Source of the DNA: Aquarana catesbeiana
Lineage: Eukaryota > Chordata > Amphibia > Anura > Ranidae
Length of the DNA: 64,000 bases
Assembly (NCBI RefSeq): GCF_042186555.1
Contig: NC_133328.1
Span: forward strand, 331,508,539-331,572,538
Reading direction: 5' to 3'
The translations under genes and the position numbers were made by a program. The notes beneath the pieces are model-generated. The model saw only the letters and a list, made by a program, of their open reading frames with translations, was not told where the DNA came from and did not search any database. How positions within the stretch are numbered: the first letter of the stretch is position 1; every line of letters starts with the position of its first letter. Shown here in pieces: positions 11,523 to 22,961 of the stretch.

Positions 11523-12840
11523 AGTATATACAATTTGCGAACAGGCAAAAAATGTGTGCAAACACGTGAACATCGTTAAAGTCTATGGGAAACGAACATG
11601 AAAATTCAAAAGTGCTTTAAAAGCTTATATAGAAGTTATTGCCATAAAAAGTGTTTGGGGACCTGGGTCCCGCTCCAGGGGACATGTATCAATGCAAAAA
11701 AAGTTTTAAAGACGACCGTTTTTTCAGGAGCAGTGATTTTAATAATGCTTAAAGTAAAATAATAAAAATGAAATATTCCTTTAATCCCTTGCCTACAAGC
11801 GCACGATGATGTACGTCGGCATAATGGTACAGCTGGGCATATTGATTGTACAGGTACATCCCCTTTAAATCGCGGCACAGTGGGCGCGGGTATGCTGCCG
11901 TGTACTCCGTGACTATGCCCACGGGTCCTGCAGACTTGATTTCTGCCAGGGGCCCGCGATCATGTCACGGAGCAGCAGAACGGGGAGATGCCTATGTAAA
12001 CAGGGCATTTTCCTGTTCTGCCTAGCAACATGACAAAGATCTACTGCTCCCTGTCATCGGGAGCAGTGATCTCTGTCATGTTCTAGTGAGACAATCCCCC
12101 TACAGTTCACTGTACAGTGTGTGTACTCCCTAGGATACGCTTAACCCCTTGATTGCCCGCTAGTGTTTAACCCCTTCCCTGCCAGTGCCATTTACACAGT
12201 AATCAGTGCATTTTTATAGCACTGATCGAAGTATAAATGACAATGGTCCCAAAATAGTGTCAAAAGTGTCTGATGTGTCCACCATAATGTCGCAGTCACA
12301 ATAAAAATTGCAGATCACCACCATTACTATTTAAAAAAAAAATAATAATAAAAATGCCTTAAATCTCCTATTTTGTAGACGCTATAACTTTTGTGAAAAC
12401 CAATCAATATACGATTATTACAATTTTTTTTACTAAAAACATGTAGAAGAATACATATCGACCTAAACTAAGAAAGAGATTTGTTTTTTTATATATATTT
12501 TTGGGGATATTTATTATAGCAAAAAGTAAAAAATATAGCTTTCTGTTCAAAATTGACACTTTTTTTGTTTATAGCGCAAAAAAAAAAAAATGGCAGAGGT
12601 GATCAAATACCACCAAAAGAAAGCTATTGTGGGAGAAAAAGGACGTCAATTTTGTTTGGGTGCAACATTGCACGACCACGCAATTGTAAGGTAAAGCAAC
12701 GCAGTGTTGTATCCCAAAAAACGCTCTGGTCAGGAAGGGGGTAAATCCTTCTAGGGCTGAAGTAGTTAAATATTGTGCCTAGGGGGTGTCCTTAGTCTGC
12801 CTGTAAAGTAGCGCATCTTTCCCATGTGTAGAACAGTACT
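11523..12840 (-). mobile_element. hAT 3' terminal region in reverse, interrupted by a MITE
   Basis: 11523-11780 is the reverse complement of the hAT 3' end at about 24310-24560 (GGGGACATGTATCAATGCAAA, AGCAGTGATTTTAATAATGC). It continues at 12770-12840 after the TTAA MITE. The last about 30 bp of the hAT end (TAGGGATGAG...) are absent, so no terminal repeat is visible on the left. Confidence 0.7.
11785..12765. mobile_element. TTAA-flanked MITE (981 bp)
   Basis: Flanked by TTAA at 11781-11784 and 12766-12769. The host sequence is a hAT end whose uninterrupted relative at about 24300-24320 has a single TTTAAA at this point, which shows the empty site. The internal phrases CGCTATAACTTTTGTG, CCAATCAATATACG and GAGGTGATCAAATACCACC recur at 33.9-35.0 kb and 40.8-41.5 kb. 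No coding capacity. TTAA targeting suggests piggyBac or Kolobok mobilisation. Confidence 0.85.
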
Positions 12841-14480
12841 GCAGCAAAATGACATTTCTAAAGGAAAAACATGTCATTTAAAACTGCTCACGGCTGTAAT
12901 GTATTGTCGGGTTTAGGCAATATACATTAAAAATAATTGAAAAAAATGGTATGGGTTTCCCCCCAGTCCATTACCAGGCCCTTTGGGTCTGGTATGAATA
13001 TTAAGGGGAACCCCGCACCAAAATGTAAAAAAAAATGGCGTGGGGATCCCCCCAAAATCCATACCAGGCCCTTCAGGTCTGGTATGGATATTAAGGGGAA
13101 CCCTGCGTCAAAATAAAAAAATGGTGTGGGGGTCCCCCCAAAATCCATACCAGACCCATATCTGAGCATGCAACCTGGGGGGCGAGAGCCACACCAGGCC
13201 GCATTCCCTCAACGTGGGGAGGGTGTTTTGGGGACAAGGGCCTCTTCCCCATAACCCTTGCCCATGGTTTGTGGGGGTCTCCAGGTGGGGTGCTTATCAG
13301 GATCTGGCAGCCCCCTTTAACAAGGGGACCACCAGATCCTGTCCCCCATGTGAATGTGTATCGTATACATTGTACTCTTACACATTCACCAAAAAAGTGT
13401 CAAAAAAGTAAAAATGACAGTAGACAGTTTGGGATGTCTCCTTTATTTAAAAAAAAAAAAAAAGTCCTGCAATGTCCATTCATCTTTGATCACAGTGCTG
13501 CTGACCCGCAAAAAAAAAAGGAAAAATCCCACCTTGATGGGAGGCTCCCGTCGATTGCAGCCTTTTTGCTTTGACAGCTGTTATATAGCTGAGGGTAGGG
13601 CCACTCGGTGATGTAATTCATGACCCCGCCCCTTCTGATGTCATGTGACATCACATAACATAAGAGGGGGCAGGGTCACCCATTTATGTCACCGGGTGGC
13701 CCCACCCTCAGCTATATAACAGCTGTCAAAGCAAAAAGGCTGCAGTCACGGGGCCGCCTCCCATCGAGGCAGATTTTTTCAGTTTCTTTTTCTCAGTCCA
13801 TCAGCGATGTGATTGAAGATGAATGGACATGGCAGGACTTTTTTTTTAGCAAAGGACTTGTCCCAAACTGTCTCTTGTCATTTTTACTTTTTTGATATTT
13901 TTTTGGTGATTGTGTAGGGGTACAATGTACTAGATACCATTCACATAGGGACGGACTGGGATCTGGGGGTCCCCTTGTTAAAGGGGGCCTTCAGATTCCA
14001 ATAAGCTCCCCACCCACAGACACCCACAACCACCTGGCAAGGGTTGTGGGGACACCAAAACACCCTCCCCATGTTGAGGGCATCTAACCTGCTATGGCTC
14101 TGAAGTGGGGGGAGCGCTCTCTCATCCCCCCACTTTTCCTGTGGCCTGCCAGGTTGCATGCACTGATAAGGGTCTGGTATGGATTTTGGGGGACCCCCAC
14201 ACCATTTTTTTTTATTTTGACATGGAGTTCCCCTTAAAATCCATAGCAGACCTAAAGGGCCTGGTATGGTTTTAAGGAGGGGCCCCCACACCATTTTCTT
14301 TTTATTTTGCCACAGGGTTCACCTTAATATCCATACCAGACCCAAAGGGCCTGGTAATTGACTAGGTGGGGGGCCGTGCCCTTTTTTTCAATGATTTTTA
14401 TCCATATTGTCGGGATCCGGTAATACATTACAGCCGCAAACAGTTTTAAATGACATTTTTTCTTTTACAAATGTCATTTT
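12838..14480. repeat. Large foldback (inverted repeat) derived from hAT sequence
   Basis: Two arms of about 800 bp meet at about 13644, where TGATGTCA (13636-13643) faces TGACATCA (13646-13653) across a 2-bp spacer. Inner arm: CTGTTATATAGCTGAGGG (about 13577) faces CCCTCAGCTATATAACAG (about 13708). Outer arms share GGTCTGGTATGGAT-type units about 58 bp long, repeated in both arms, and GTCATTTTGCTGC/GCAGCAAAATGAC. The arm tail is also found once in the hAT 3' region at 24029-24240. Small reading frames here are by-products. Confidence 0.8.
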
Positions 14481-14786
14481 GCTGCTCTCATTCATAATAC
14501 CATGTATAGCCACTATGTAAACAGCCTAACATAGTGTGGGGCGTGGACTCAGGCCCCTGATCCATAATTGGAAAAAGTCACACCTTGTTTTTCTAGGTTA
14601 TATTTTTCTTGTTGGTTCTCAGCACTACTTTATAGAATGCATTACAGCGCTGAACAGTGCATTGCAAGCCCTGATTGGCTGAAGCAGTGAAAGCTTTAGC
14701 CAATCAAAGCACAGAGCACTGTCAGAGTCATGATTGGACACTGTCATCATGACTTTATCCAGTCATGCCTCATTCCCGCCTCACAG

Positions 14787-14794
14787 TATAAAAG
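14787..14794 (+). promoter_or_regulatory. TATA box of the outer hAT
   Basis: TATAAAAG sits upstream of a GCGTGGAGAGAGATAG leader. The inner hAT has the same order (TATATAAG, then GCGTTGAGAGACAGAG), which supports a shared promoter layout. Confidence 0.5.
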
Positions 14795-15204
14795 TATTCT
14801 TTCAATGGCAGTCATTTTCAGTGTGATTTTGGCGTGGAGAGAGATAGAACAGGGCTCTGTTCAGTGTTATTAGTTAGTTAGTGTGCTATACTGTGCTATT
14901 TTGCTTCAATTGTCAGTGTAGAATATTAGTTTAGTGTAAGTCTAGGGATAGTGTAGTGAGGAGGACCATCATTCAGCTTTGCATAGTGTGCAGCTAGAGT
15001 AGGGACAGCTCAGATAGTTTCACTATAGTATAGTGAGACCGTGTCATTCATACATACATTAGTGTAGAGTTGGGACAGCTCAGATAGTATCAGTGTAGTG
15101 TAGTGATACTGTGTCAGTAATCTTTACATTAGTGTATAGCTAGAGTAGGGACAGTTCAGATACCGTCAGTGTAGTGACAGTTTAACACTGTCTATTTCAT
15201 TGCA

Positions 15205-15424
15205 TTACTGCCAGTTTAACACACTTATGTGTGCGTTACTGCCAGTTTAACGCCATTTACTTCTCTGTGAGTTACTGCTAGTTTAACACCATATAGTTTT
15301 GTGTATGTTACTGCCAGTTTAACGCCATATAGTTCTGTGCGTGTTACTACCAGTTTAACGCCATATAGTTTTGTGTGTTACTGCCAGTTTAACGGCATTT
15401 ACTCCTGTGTGCGTTACTGCTAGT
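15205..15424 (+). repeat. Tandem leader repeat of the outer hAT, about 36-bp unit, left part
   Basis: Units of the form TTACTGCCAGTTTAACGCCA followed by a variable TATAGTTTTGTGTG segment. The array is cut by the inner hAT and resumes at 24603. Confidence 0.85.
15417..15424. repeat. 8-bp target site duplication of the inner hAT, left copy
   Basis: CTGCTAGT directly precedes TAGGGATGAG. The same 8 bp follow CTCATCCCTA at 24603-24610. An 8-bp duplication is the hallmark of hAT insertion. Confidence 0.95.
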
Positions 15425-15439
15425 TAGGGATGAGTTTCG

Positions 15440-15471
15440 TGTTCGAGTCGAACCCATGTTCGACTCGAACA
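15440..15471. promoter_or_regulatory. Subterminal palindrome of the inner hAT
   Basis: TGTTCGAGTCGAAC and its exact complement GTTCGACTCGAACA are separated by CCAT, 15 bp inside the left end. Subterminal repeats commonly bind hAT transposases. That role here is inferred. Confidence 0.6.
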
Positions 15472-15695
15472 TCGTCTGTTCGATCGTTCGCCGAATTGTG
15501 AACGATATGGGCAGTTCGCGCCAAATTCGAGTGGCGCGTCATGGCCCATAATTCACTGTGGCATCGCAGTGCATTGCTGGCTGATGATTGGCCAAGCATG
15601 CACTATGACCCCGTCTGTACAGAGAGCTGTAATTAGCCAAAGCCAGGGTGGCTTTGGCCAATTATGGCTCAGGGGGTTTAGTACACGCCCCACAC

Positions 15696-15703
15696 TATAT
15701 AAG
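15696..15703 (+). promoter_or_regulatory. TATA box of the inner hAT
   Basis: TATATAAG followed by GGCCGCC and a GAGAGACAGAGACAGAGAGACAG leader start. It lies upstream of the 45-bp tandem leader, matching the outer hAT layout. Confidence 0.55.
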
Positions 15704-15848
15704 GCCGCCTGCACATCGGCCCTGTGTAGTGTTTTCCGGCGTTGAGAGACAGAGACAGAGAGACAGTGTCATTTGATTTAAGTTAGATAGATTAGGCAGG
15801 ACAGTCAGTTAGCTGCACTTACAGTGTATTGTGTATATACATATGTAT

Positions 15849-15851
<3 letters not shown>

Positions 15852-15904
<53 letters not shown>

Positions 15905-15917
15905 CCAGGTATTTATA

Positions 15918-15989
<72 letters not shown>

Positions 15990-16014
15990 ACACACATACA
16001 CACACACACACACA
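15852..16014. repeat. Compound microsatellite (TA)n then (CA)n
   Basis: Two TA runs around a CTCCCAGGTATT interruption, followed by CACACATACACA repeats. Open frames across it are repeats only. Confidence 0.97.
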
Positions 16015-16137
16015 CTGTATTCAGTTTAGCTAGATCCGTTCCTGTTATTATCTTCCTACTGACAGGCAGGCAGGTGTTGTTACAGTATTTGAAGAAAATT
16101 GCTGGTGTTCTTCTGATCCTATTAGCTACAGTATTTA

Positions 16138-16900
16138 CAGTTAGTGTAGTGCATCCTCTGCACAGTGTGCACCTAAAGCTACCTGTAGAAGATTGGTGGT
16201 GTTTTTCTGATCCTATCACTACCACAAGCAGCTACATTATTTTTTAGTGTAGTGTGACCTCTGCACAGTGTTCAGCTAAAGCTACAAGTTAGTATAGTGT
16301 GACCTCTGCACAGTGTTCAGCTAAAGCTACAAGTTAGTGTAGTGCAACCTCTGCACAGTGTTCAGCTAAAGCTACCTGTAGAAGTTTGGTGGTGTTTTCC
16401 TGATCCTATGACTACCGCAGGCAGCTACATTATTTAAACGTTAGTGTAGTGCGTCCTCTGCACAGTGTTCAGCTAAAGCTACAAGTTAGTGTAGTGCGAC
16501 CTCTGCACAGTGTTCAGCTAAAGCTACCTGTAGAAGGTTGGTGGTGTTTTCCTGATCCTATGACTACCGCAGGCAGCTACATTATTTAAACGTTAGTGTA
16601 GTGCATCCTCTGCACAGTGTTCAGCTAAAGCTACAAGTTAGTGTAGTGCGACCTCTGCACAGTGTTCAGCTAAAGCTCCAAGTTAGTGTAGTGCGACCTC
16701 TGCACAGTGTTCAGCTAAAGCTACAAGTTAGTGTAGTGCGACTTCTGCACAGTGTTCAGCTAAAGCTACCTGTAGAAGGTTGGTGGTATTTTCCTGATCC
16801 TATCACTACCGCAGGCAGCTACATTGTTTACACATTAGTGTAGTGCGACCTCTGCACAGTGTTCAGCTAAAGCTACCTATAGAAGGTTGGTGGTGTTTGG
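16138..16900 (+). repeat. Tandem leader repeat of the inner hAT, about 45-bp unit
   Basis: Units GTTAGTGTAGTGCGACCTCT + GCACAGTGTTCAGCTAAAGC recur about eleven times, some followed by a CTGTAGAAGGTTGGTGGTG/ACTACCGCAGGCAGCTAC block that makes a higher-order repeat. Located between TATA box and transposase. The sequence is unlike the outer hAT leader repeat. Confidence 0.9.
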
Positions 16901-16903
16901 TGG

Positions 16904-17016
<113 letters not shown>

Positions 17017-17104
17017 CTTCAGGTGGGTTACCCTCTTTTCTTAAATCCTGTTCGATCAAAACACCGTCAAGGTGGACTCCCAACCTTCCACCATAATGGA
17101 TAGA

Positions 17105-18360
17105 AAAAAGACGTGGACCGATGATTGATGCAAAAAAGTGTCTTTTACTGAAGATATTTCAATTAATACATGCAAGCCACTGTACAGTTCCGAGCGCACA
17201 TCGCTCTTCGTCAGGCTATTCTGGCTGTGTGTGAAAAGCCAAAACACAGATTTCCTCTTATCCACACCCAGTCAGCCGCACACATGTGTATCAACTTACT
17301 TACTAAAAAACAGATAAACAACCACCTATTAAGGTAATTAACCCTTATTGTTTCAACAAAACAAGTGAAAAAAATCCTAACCTTCAAAATACATTCTACT
17401 ATATACATTAGTCATACTACTATACATTCCTCTCTCATCTTCCATCAAAACGATATTATGTGGCAAATAAGCTCTTTTCATTATGCATCTCGTACAATAT
17501 ATTATCATATTAGTAATGACATTCTTGGTCGTAACTCAGATCTCATCAAGGATTCCAGCTAGTATTCTTTTATTTCACATTCCCAACAGGAATTCCTTCC
17601 AAGCGATCTACGGGAGTATAATACATATAAAGCATGACTATGATCCCCATATGTCAATTGTCATATCCTATACAAATAAATACAAATCATAGTCCTTATT
17701 CATACCATCGGGATGCAAGGACTGTAATTTATTGATCCACCAGACCTCACGTTTCCTAAGTTTTAAAATCCTGTCCCCCCCTCTTTTATCACGGGGAATA
17801 TCTTCCAATATCATAAATCTTAAGTCAGTGTCCCTGTGTCCCATCTCGGCAAAATGACGCGACACAGGGAGACCCGACTGGGGATGTCGGATAGTACTAC
17901 GATGCTGTGCAATACGATCTTTTATCCTCTGGGTCATCTCACCTACGTAAATCAAATTACAGGGGCATATAAGAATGTAAATAACATAAGATGATTGGCA
18001 TGTATAGAAACCATTTATTGTTATCCTGGTCTTTGTTACAGGATGATCAAAATGATTACCTTTGAGCATCAGATTGCATTGAACGCAACCAAGACAAGGG
18101 TAACAGCCCTTCTTTTTCCTACCGAGAAAAGTAACCCTTCTCTCCTCCTGATTTTCCGGTATGAATTCAGATCGCACCAGAAAATCACGCAGGGTTTTAT
18201 TGCGCCGATAAGCCTTCATGGGAATCTGTTGGAATTCATCTATCTGTGGGTATGATCGTCTTAGAATCGTCCAATGCTTTCTTAATACATTAAATATTTT
18301 ATCACTATAGCTATTGAATTGGAAGACAAATGGGATCCTGGGTCTGTCAGGATGATGTTT
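17105..18360 (-). mobile_element. PLE-2, reverse copy (3' half)
   Basis: About 1.25 kb that is nearly identical, in opposite orientation, to 18834-20085. It includes the C-terminal half of the PLE protein, the 3' tail and a hammerhead-like motif. Head-to-head with the forward copy across a 470-bp RT segment present only in the latter. Confidence 0.9.
17175..17217 (-). ncRNA. Hammerhead-like motif of PLE-2, reverse copy
   Basis: Same sequence as 19971-20013, read on the minus strand. See that entry for the fold. Confidence 0.5.
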
Positions 18361-18363
18361 TTT
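17668..18363 (-). pseudogene. PLE-2 C-terminal RT tail and GIY-YIG domain
   Basis: Open from the junction near 18360 to a stop at 17668 with no internal stop. It shows the connector after RT (HHPDRPRIPFVFQF, FNVLRKHWTIL), a Cys motif CLGCVQCNL, and a complete GIY-YIG domain with VIYILICPCNLIYVGE and HRSTIRHPQSGLPVSRHF, ending in WWINKLQSLHPDGMN. The RT core is absent (5'-truncated). It differs from the forward copy by indels that leave this copy in frame there. Confidence 0.85.
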
Positions 18364-19520
18364 ACTAATGAAAGTTTTCCGGAACATTGCGCCACCTGGT
18401 GGCGGTACATAGATGACGTTTTTGCTATATGGCGCAGCAACATTGAATCTCTTGAAGCCTTTAATGAAACCATTAATAGTTTTTCATCTAACATCCAGTT
18501 TCAGATACATATTGGTGGGGACTCCGTCCCCTTTCTAGATACACGGGTTTATGTCAAGCAGGGATTGATTGAAACGGATATATACACTAAGCCCACGGAT
18601 AGGAATCAGTTACTTAGGTATGATAGTTACCATCCCCCTCATGTGTTTGGGTCTATTGTCAGAAGCCAATTGCTTAGAGAGTTACACATATTGTGAGTGA
18701 CATTACAATAAGAGATCAGAGATTGGATGAGATGTGCTGCAAGTTTAAAGAGCGGGGTTATCCAGAGGGCCTGATCAGACGGGAACTAAATAGAATTCTA
18801 CAACCATCTGATAATTGTCAACATAATAAAAAACATCATCCTGACAGACCCAGGATCCCATTTGTCTTCCAATTCAATAGCTATAGTGATAAAATATTTA
18901 ATGTATTAAGAAAGCATTGGACGATTCTAAGACGATCATACCCACAGATAGATGAATTCCAACAGATTCCCATGAAGGCTTATCGGCGCAATAAAACCCT
19001 GCGTGATTTTCTGGTGCGATCTGAATTCATACCGGAAAATCAGGAGGAGAGAAGGGTTACTTTTCTCGGTAGGAAAAAGAAGGGCTGTTACCCTTGTCTT
19101 GGTTGCGTTCAATGCAATCTGATGAAGGTAATCATTTTGATCATCCTGTAACAAAGACCAGGATAACAATAAATGGTTTCTATACATGCCAATCATCTTA
19201 TGTTATTTACATTCTTATATGCCCCTGTAATTTGATTTACGTAGGTGAGACGACCCAGGAGATTAAAAGATCGTATTGCACAGCATCGTAGTACTATCCG
19301 ACATCCCCAGTCAGGTCTCCCTGTGTCGCGTCATTTTGCCGAGATGGGACACAGGGACATTGACTTAAGATTTATGATATTGGAAGATATTCCCCGTGAT
19401 AAAAGAGGGGGGGACAGGATTTTAAAACTTAGGAAACGTGAGGTCTGGTGGATCAATAAATTACAGTCCTTGCATCCCGATGGTATGAATAAGGACTATG
19501 ATTTGTATTTATTTGTATAG
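18364..19520 (+). pseudogene. PLE-2 RT C-terminal part and GIY-YIG, three frameshifts
   Basis: The catalytic RT box WRYIDDVFAIW is present near 18400. The frame shifts near 18680, at about 19122 (a 4-bp loss against the reverse copy, inside the Cys motif region) and near 19260 (inside GIY-YIG, after IYVGETT). The last frame reads RLKDRIAQHRSTIRHPQSGL to the stop at 19520. The reverse copy keeps the frame at the latter two places. Confidence 0.85.
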
Positions 19521-19970
19521 GATATGACAATTGACATATGGGGATCATAGTCATGCTTTATATGTATTATACTCCCGTAGATCGCTTGGAAGGAATTCCT
19601 GTTGGGAATGTGAAATAAAAGAATACTAGCTGGAATCCTTGATGAGATCTGAGTTACGACCAAGAATGTCATTACTAATATGATAATATATTGTACGAGA
19701 TGCATAATGAAAAGAGCTTATTTGCCACATAATATCGTTTTGATGGAAGATGAGAGAGGAATGTATAGTAGTATGACTAATGTATATAGTAGAATGTATT
19801 TTGAAGGTTAGGATTTTTTTCACTTGTTTTGTTGAAACAATAAGGGTTAATTACCTTAATAGGTGGTTGTTTATCTGTTTTTTAGTAAGTAAGTTGATAC
19901 ACAAGTGTGCGGCTGACTGGGTGTGGATAAGAGGAAATCTGTGTTTTGGCTTTTCACACACAGCCAGAAT

Positions 19971-20013
19971 AGCCTGACGAAGAGCGATGTGCGCTCGGAA
20001 CTGTACAGTGGCT
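19971..20013 (+). ncRNA. Hammerhead-like motif of PLE-2, forward copy
   Basis: Core CUGACGA (19974-19980), stem II GAGCG (19982-19986) with CGCUC (19992-19996), then GGAAC, a CUGUACAG palindrome at the stem III position, and a short stem I AGC/GCU. Relative to a true hammerhead, the 15.1/16.1 pair is C-G and the cleavage position reads GUG, which is expected to be inactive. Confidence 0.5.
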
Positions 20014-20133
20014 TGCATGTATTAATTGAAATATCTTCAGTAAAAGACACTTTTTTGCATCAAGCATCGGTCCACGTCTTTTATTATATATATCCCAGCT
20101 TGGTGCAGCTACATCTCACTGAAGGCCATTAGT

Positions 20134-22961
20134 ATGTCTGGAAGGCCAACAAGGAGAGGCAGACAGTCACAAGCCAATAAAAGAGGGCAAGCAGGCTCTG
20201 TGTCTAGAGGCAACAGTGCTGGTCGTGGACACGGTGCATCCTCATCAGCACGTGGCCATGGGACACGCTTGGCCTTTTTTTCAGCAGCTGGCCATGTTGA
20301 GCCGCAACATGCAAAAGACTTGGTCGAGTGGATGACCAAGCCGTCATCATCCTCCTCATCCTCTCTCACCCATGCTCAGGGTACATTGTCTGGCAAAGCA
20401 GCTGCCAACGCGGCCTCTTCCCTCAGCTCAATGGCATCAGTGACCTTCCCTAGCCCCACCATGTCCTCCTGGGGATTCCCTCGAACTATTTGACCACAGT
20501 GTTGGGTACATGCTCCAGGAGGATGCCCAGCGTTTAGAAGGCTCTGATGATGATACTGAGCTAGATGAAGGCAGTAACGTGAGCACGGACAGAGGGGGTG
20601 CCCAAGAAGGACAGCAATCTGGCAGTCATGTTCCCCCTGCTGCAGCATACTGCCAGGTTTGCTCCAGTGATGACCCCCACTAATACCTTCAGTCCTCTCT
20701 GAGACCTGCACTGAGAGCAATGAAGGTGTAGAATTAGGTGTGTCACAGCCAAGTACTTGCGGGCAATCTGCTATCGGTACACCGACGTCAGATTTTACCT
20801 GGCAAATTTCCCTGCCCCCGCTGCTGCACCGCAAAAAGAAGTTCGCTCCCAGCCATCCACATGCCCAGCGGTTGAATGCTAGCTTGGCAAAATTGCTAGC
20901 ACTTTAACTGCTACCTTTTCAGTTGGTAGACTCTGCCCCCTTCCGTGAGTTTGTGGAATGTGCGGTTCCTCAGTGGCAGGTTCCCAAATGCCATTTTTTC
21001 TCAAGAAAGGCGTTTCTGGCTTTCTACTGGCATGTGGAAGGCAATGTCTAGCCCTCGCTGGACAGGGCGGTCAGCAATAAGGTGCATATTACCACTGACT
21101 CATGGTCCAGCAGGCATGGACAGGGACATTACCTAAGTATCAAGGCGCATTGGGGGACTGGGGCAGCTGGGAAGGATGCAGGACAAGGTGCAGTAGTGTT
21201 GGAGGTTGTTCTGCCACCACGCCGCCACTACTAGTGATTCTGACACACCTCTCTCCTCCACTCCCTCCTCTTCTTCTTCCTCCATGGCCTCTTCCTGTGC
21301 TTTGTCCTCAGAACCAGCGGTGCTCTGTAGGCATTCAAGGGGCTACGCAAGTACGCAGGCCAAAAGATGCCATGCGGTGCTTGAGCTGGTGTGCTTGGGG
21401 GACAGGAGCCACACTGGGGCAGAGGTTCTGTCAGCTCTGCAGGGGCAGGTTCAGGAGGTGGTTGACGCCACACCAACTTAAGGCAGAAATGGTAGTTTGT
21501 GACAATGCCACCAACCTCCTCTCTGCCCTCTGACAGGGACAAATGACCCATGTGCCCTGTTTGGCTCACCTCCTTAACTTGGTGGTGCAGCGGTCCTTGG
21601 GCAGGTACCCAGGCTTACAGGATGTCCTGAGGCAGGCCAGGAAAGTCTGTGTGCATTTCTGCCGGTCATATAATGCCAGTGCTCGGCTGGCAGACCTCCA
21701 AAATGAATTTAACCTGCCCAAGAACTGCCTAATCTGTGACATGCCCACCACGTGGAACTCAACGTTGGCCTTGCTGCAGCAGCTGCACACGCAGCAGAGG
21801 GCCATCAATGAGTACCTGTGCGACTATGGCACCAGGACAGGGTCAGGGGAGCTTGTTTTTTTGCCCACGCCAGTGGGCCATGATCAGGGATGCATGCACT
21901 GCCCTGTCACCATTTGAGGAGGCCACGAGGATGGTGAGCAGTGACAGTGCATGCATCAATGACTCTGTCCCCCTTGTCCACCTGTTGGAGCACACGCTGC
22001 ATGGAATAATGGACATGGGCTTGAGGCAGAACAGAGGCAGAAAGAGGAGGACTTCCTTAGCTCTCAAGGCCCCTTTTATCCAGACAGTGTTCCTGCATGC
22101 CCGCCGATCACACAGGAAGAGGATGAGGAGGAGGAGAAGGAGGAGGAGGATTGTGTCAGTATGGAGGTGGAGCCTGGCACTCAGCATCAGCAGCAGTCTT
22201 TAAGGGATCATTTACAGTCCCAAGAAACACATGGACTTGTACGTGGCTGGGAGGAGGTGGCTGCGGATCATGTCGTCCTTAGTGACCCAGAGGACTCCGG
22301 ACCGAATGCCTCAGCAAACCTATGCTGCATGGCCTCCCTGATCCTGCAAAGCCTGCGGAAGGATCCTCGTATTCGTGGTATCGAGGAGAAGGAACAATAC
22401 TGGCTGGCAACCCTCCTTGATCCATGTTACAAGGGTAAGGTTGCGGACCTTATCTTGCCGTCGCAAAGGGAGCAGAGGATGAAACATCTTCGGGAGGCCT
22501 TGCTGAAAGGTCTGTGCAATGCGTTCCGAGAGACTGGAAGGTGACAAACTCCTGTTTCTGGATAACGTGTTGCTGAGGCTTTGGTCAGTCAAAGAAGGAG
22601 CGGTGGAGAAGGTGGCCGTCTGACCGATGCGTTCAGACAATTTTTTAGTCTGCAGCCCCAAGGTATGATCGGTTCCAGCAACCATCGCCAGCATCTGTTT
22701 TACATGGTGCAGGAATACCTAGGGGCAAGATCTAACTTGGACACCTTTCCCACCGAAAATACTCTGGGTTACTGGGTCTTGAGGAGGGATCACTGGCCAG
22801 AGCTTGCACAGTATGCAATTGAGCTACTGACCTGTCCTGCATCCAGCCTTCTTTCGGGATGCACATTCAGTGCCGCTGAAGGCTTTGTAACCAATCACAG
22901 GGTGTGTCTGTCCACCAACTCAGTCGATCGACTGGCCTTCATAAAAATGAATCAGTCTTGA
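20134..22961 (+). pseudogene. hAT transposase of the inner element, frameshifted
   Basis: Start ATG at 20134 (MSGRPTRRGRR-like start shared with the outer copy). The N-terminal part has PQHAKDLVEWMTKP followed by a Ser run. Catalytic domain pieces: ITTDSWSSRHGQGHYLS near 21090 (first Asp), VVCDNATNLLSAL near 21490 (second Asp), CLAHLLNLVVQ near 21560 and MPTTWNSTLALLQ near 21740. The C-terminal hAT dimerisation domain is at about 22740-22960: LGYWVLRRDHWPELAQYAIE, TFSAAEGFV. At least six frame changes and a stop near 20491. No BED finger was recognised. The 5' UTR would contain the tandem leader and the PLE-2 pair. Confidence 0.85.

Larger units (their letters stand above)
18364..20085 (+). 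mobile_element. PLE-2, forward copy (5'-truncated)
   Basis: Starts within RT just before WRYIDDVFAIW and runs through GIY-YIG to a 3' tail with a hammerhead-like motif. The right end lies in CACGTCTTTTATTATATATA, returning to the TA run of the host hAT. Confidence 0.88.

Noticed and set aside
13214..14294. Several open frames of 65-117 codons
   Set aside because: They fall in the hAT-derived foldback with GGTATGGATTTTGGGGG-type repeats and match no family.
15809..16247. Open frames on both strands over 60 aa rich in Ile-Tyr
   Set aside because: They are translations of (TA)n and (CA)n microsatellites. The same applies to frames at 16843-17103, 16877-17083, 30559-30917 and 30153-30572.
21206..22203. 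Alternative frames rich in Ser, Arg or Glu on both strands
   Set aside because: Overlap the hAT transposase remnant in other frames, and their composition follows from low-complexity codons.
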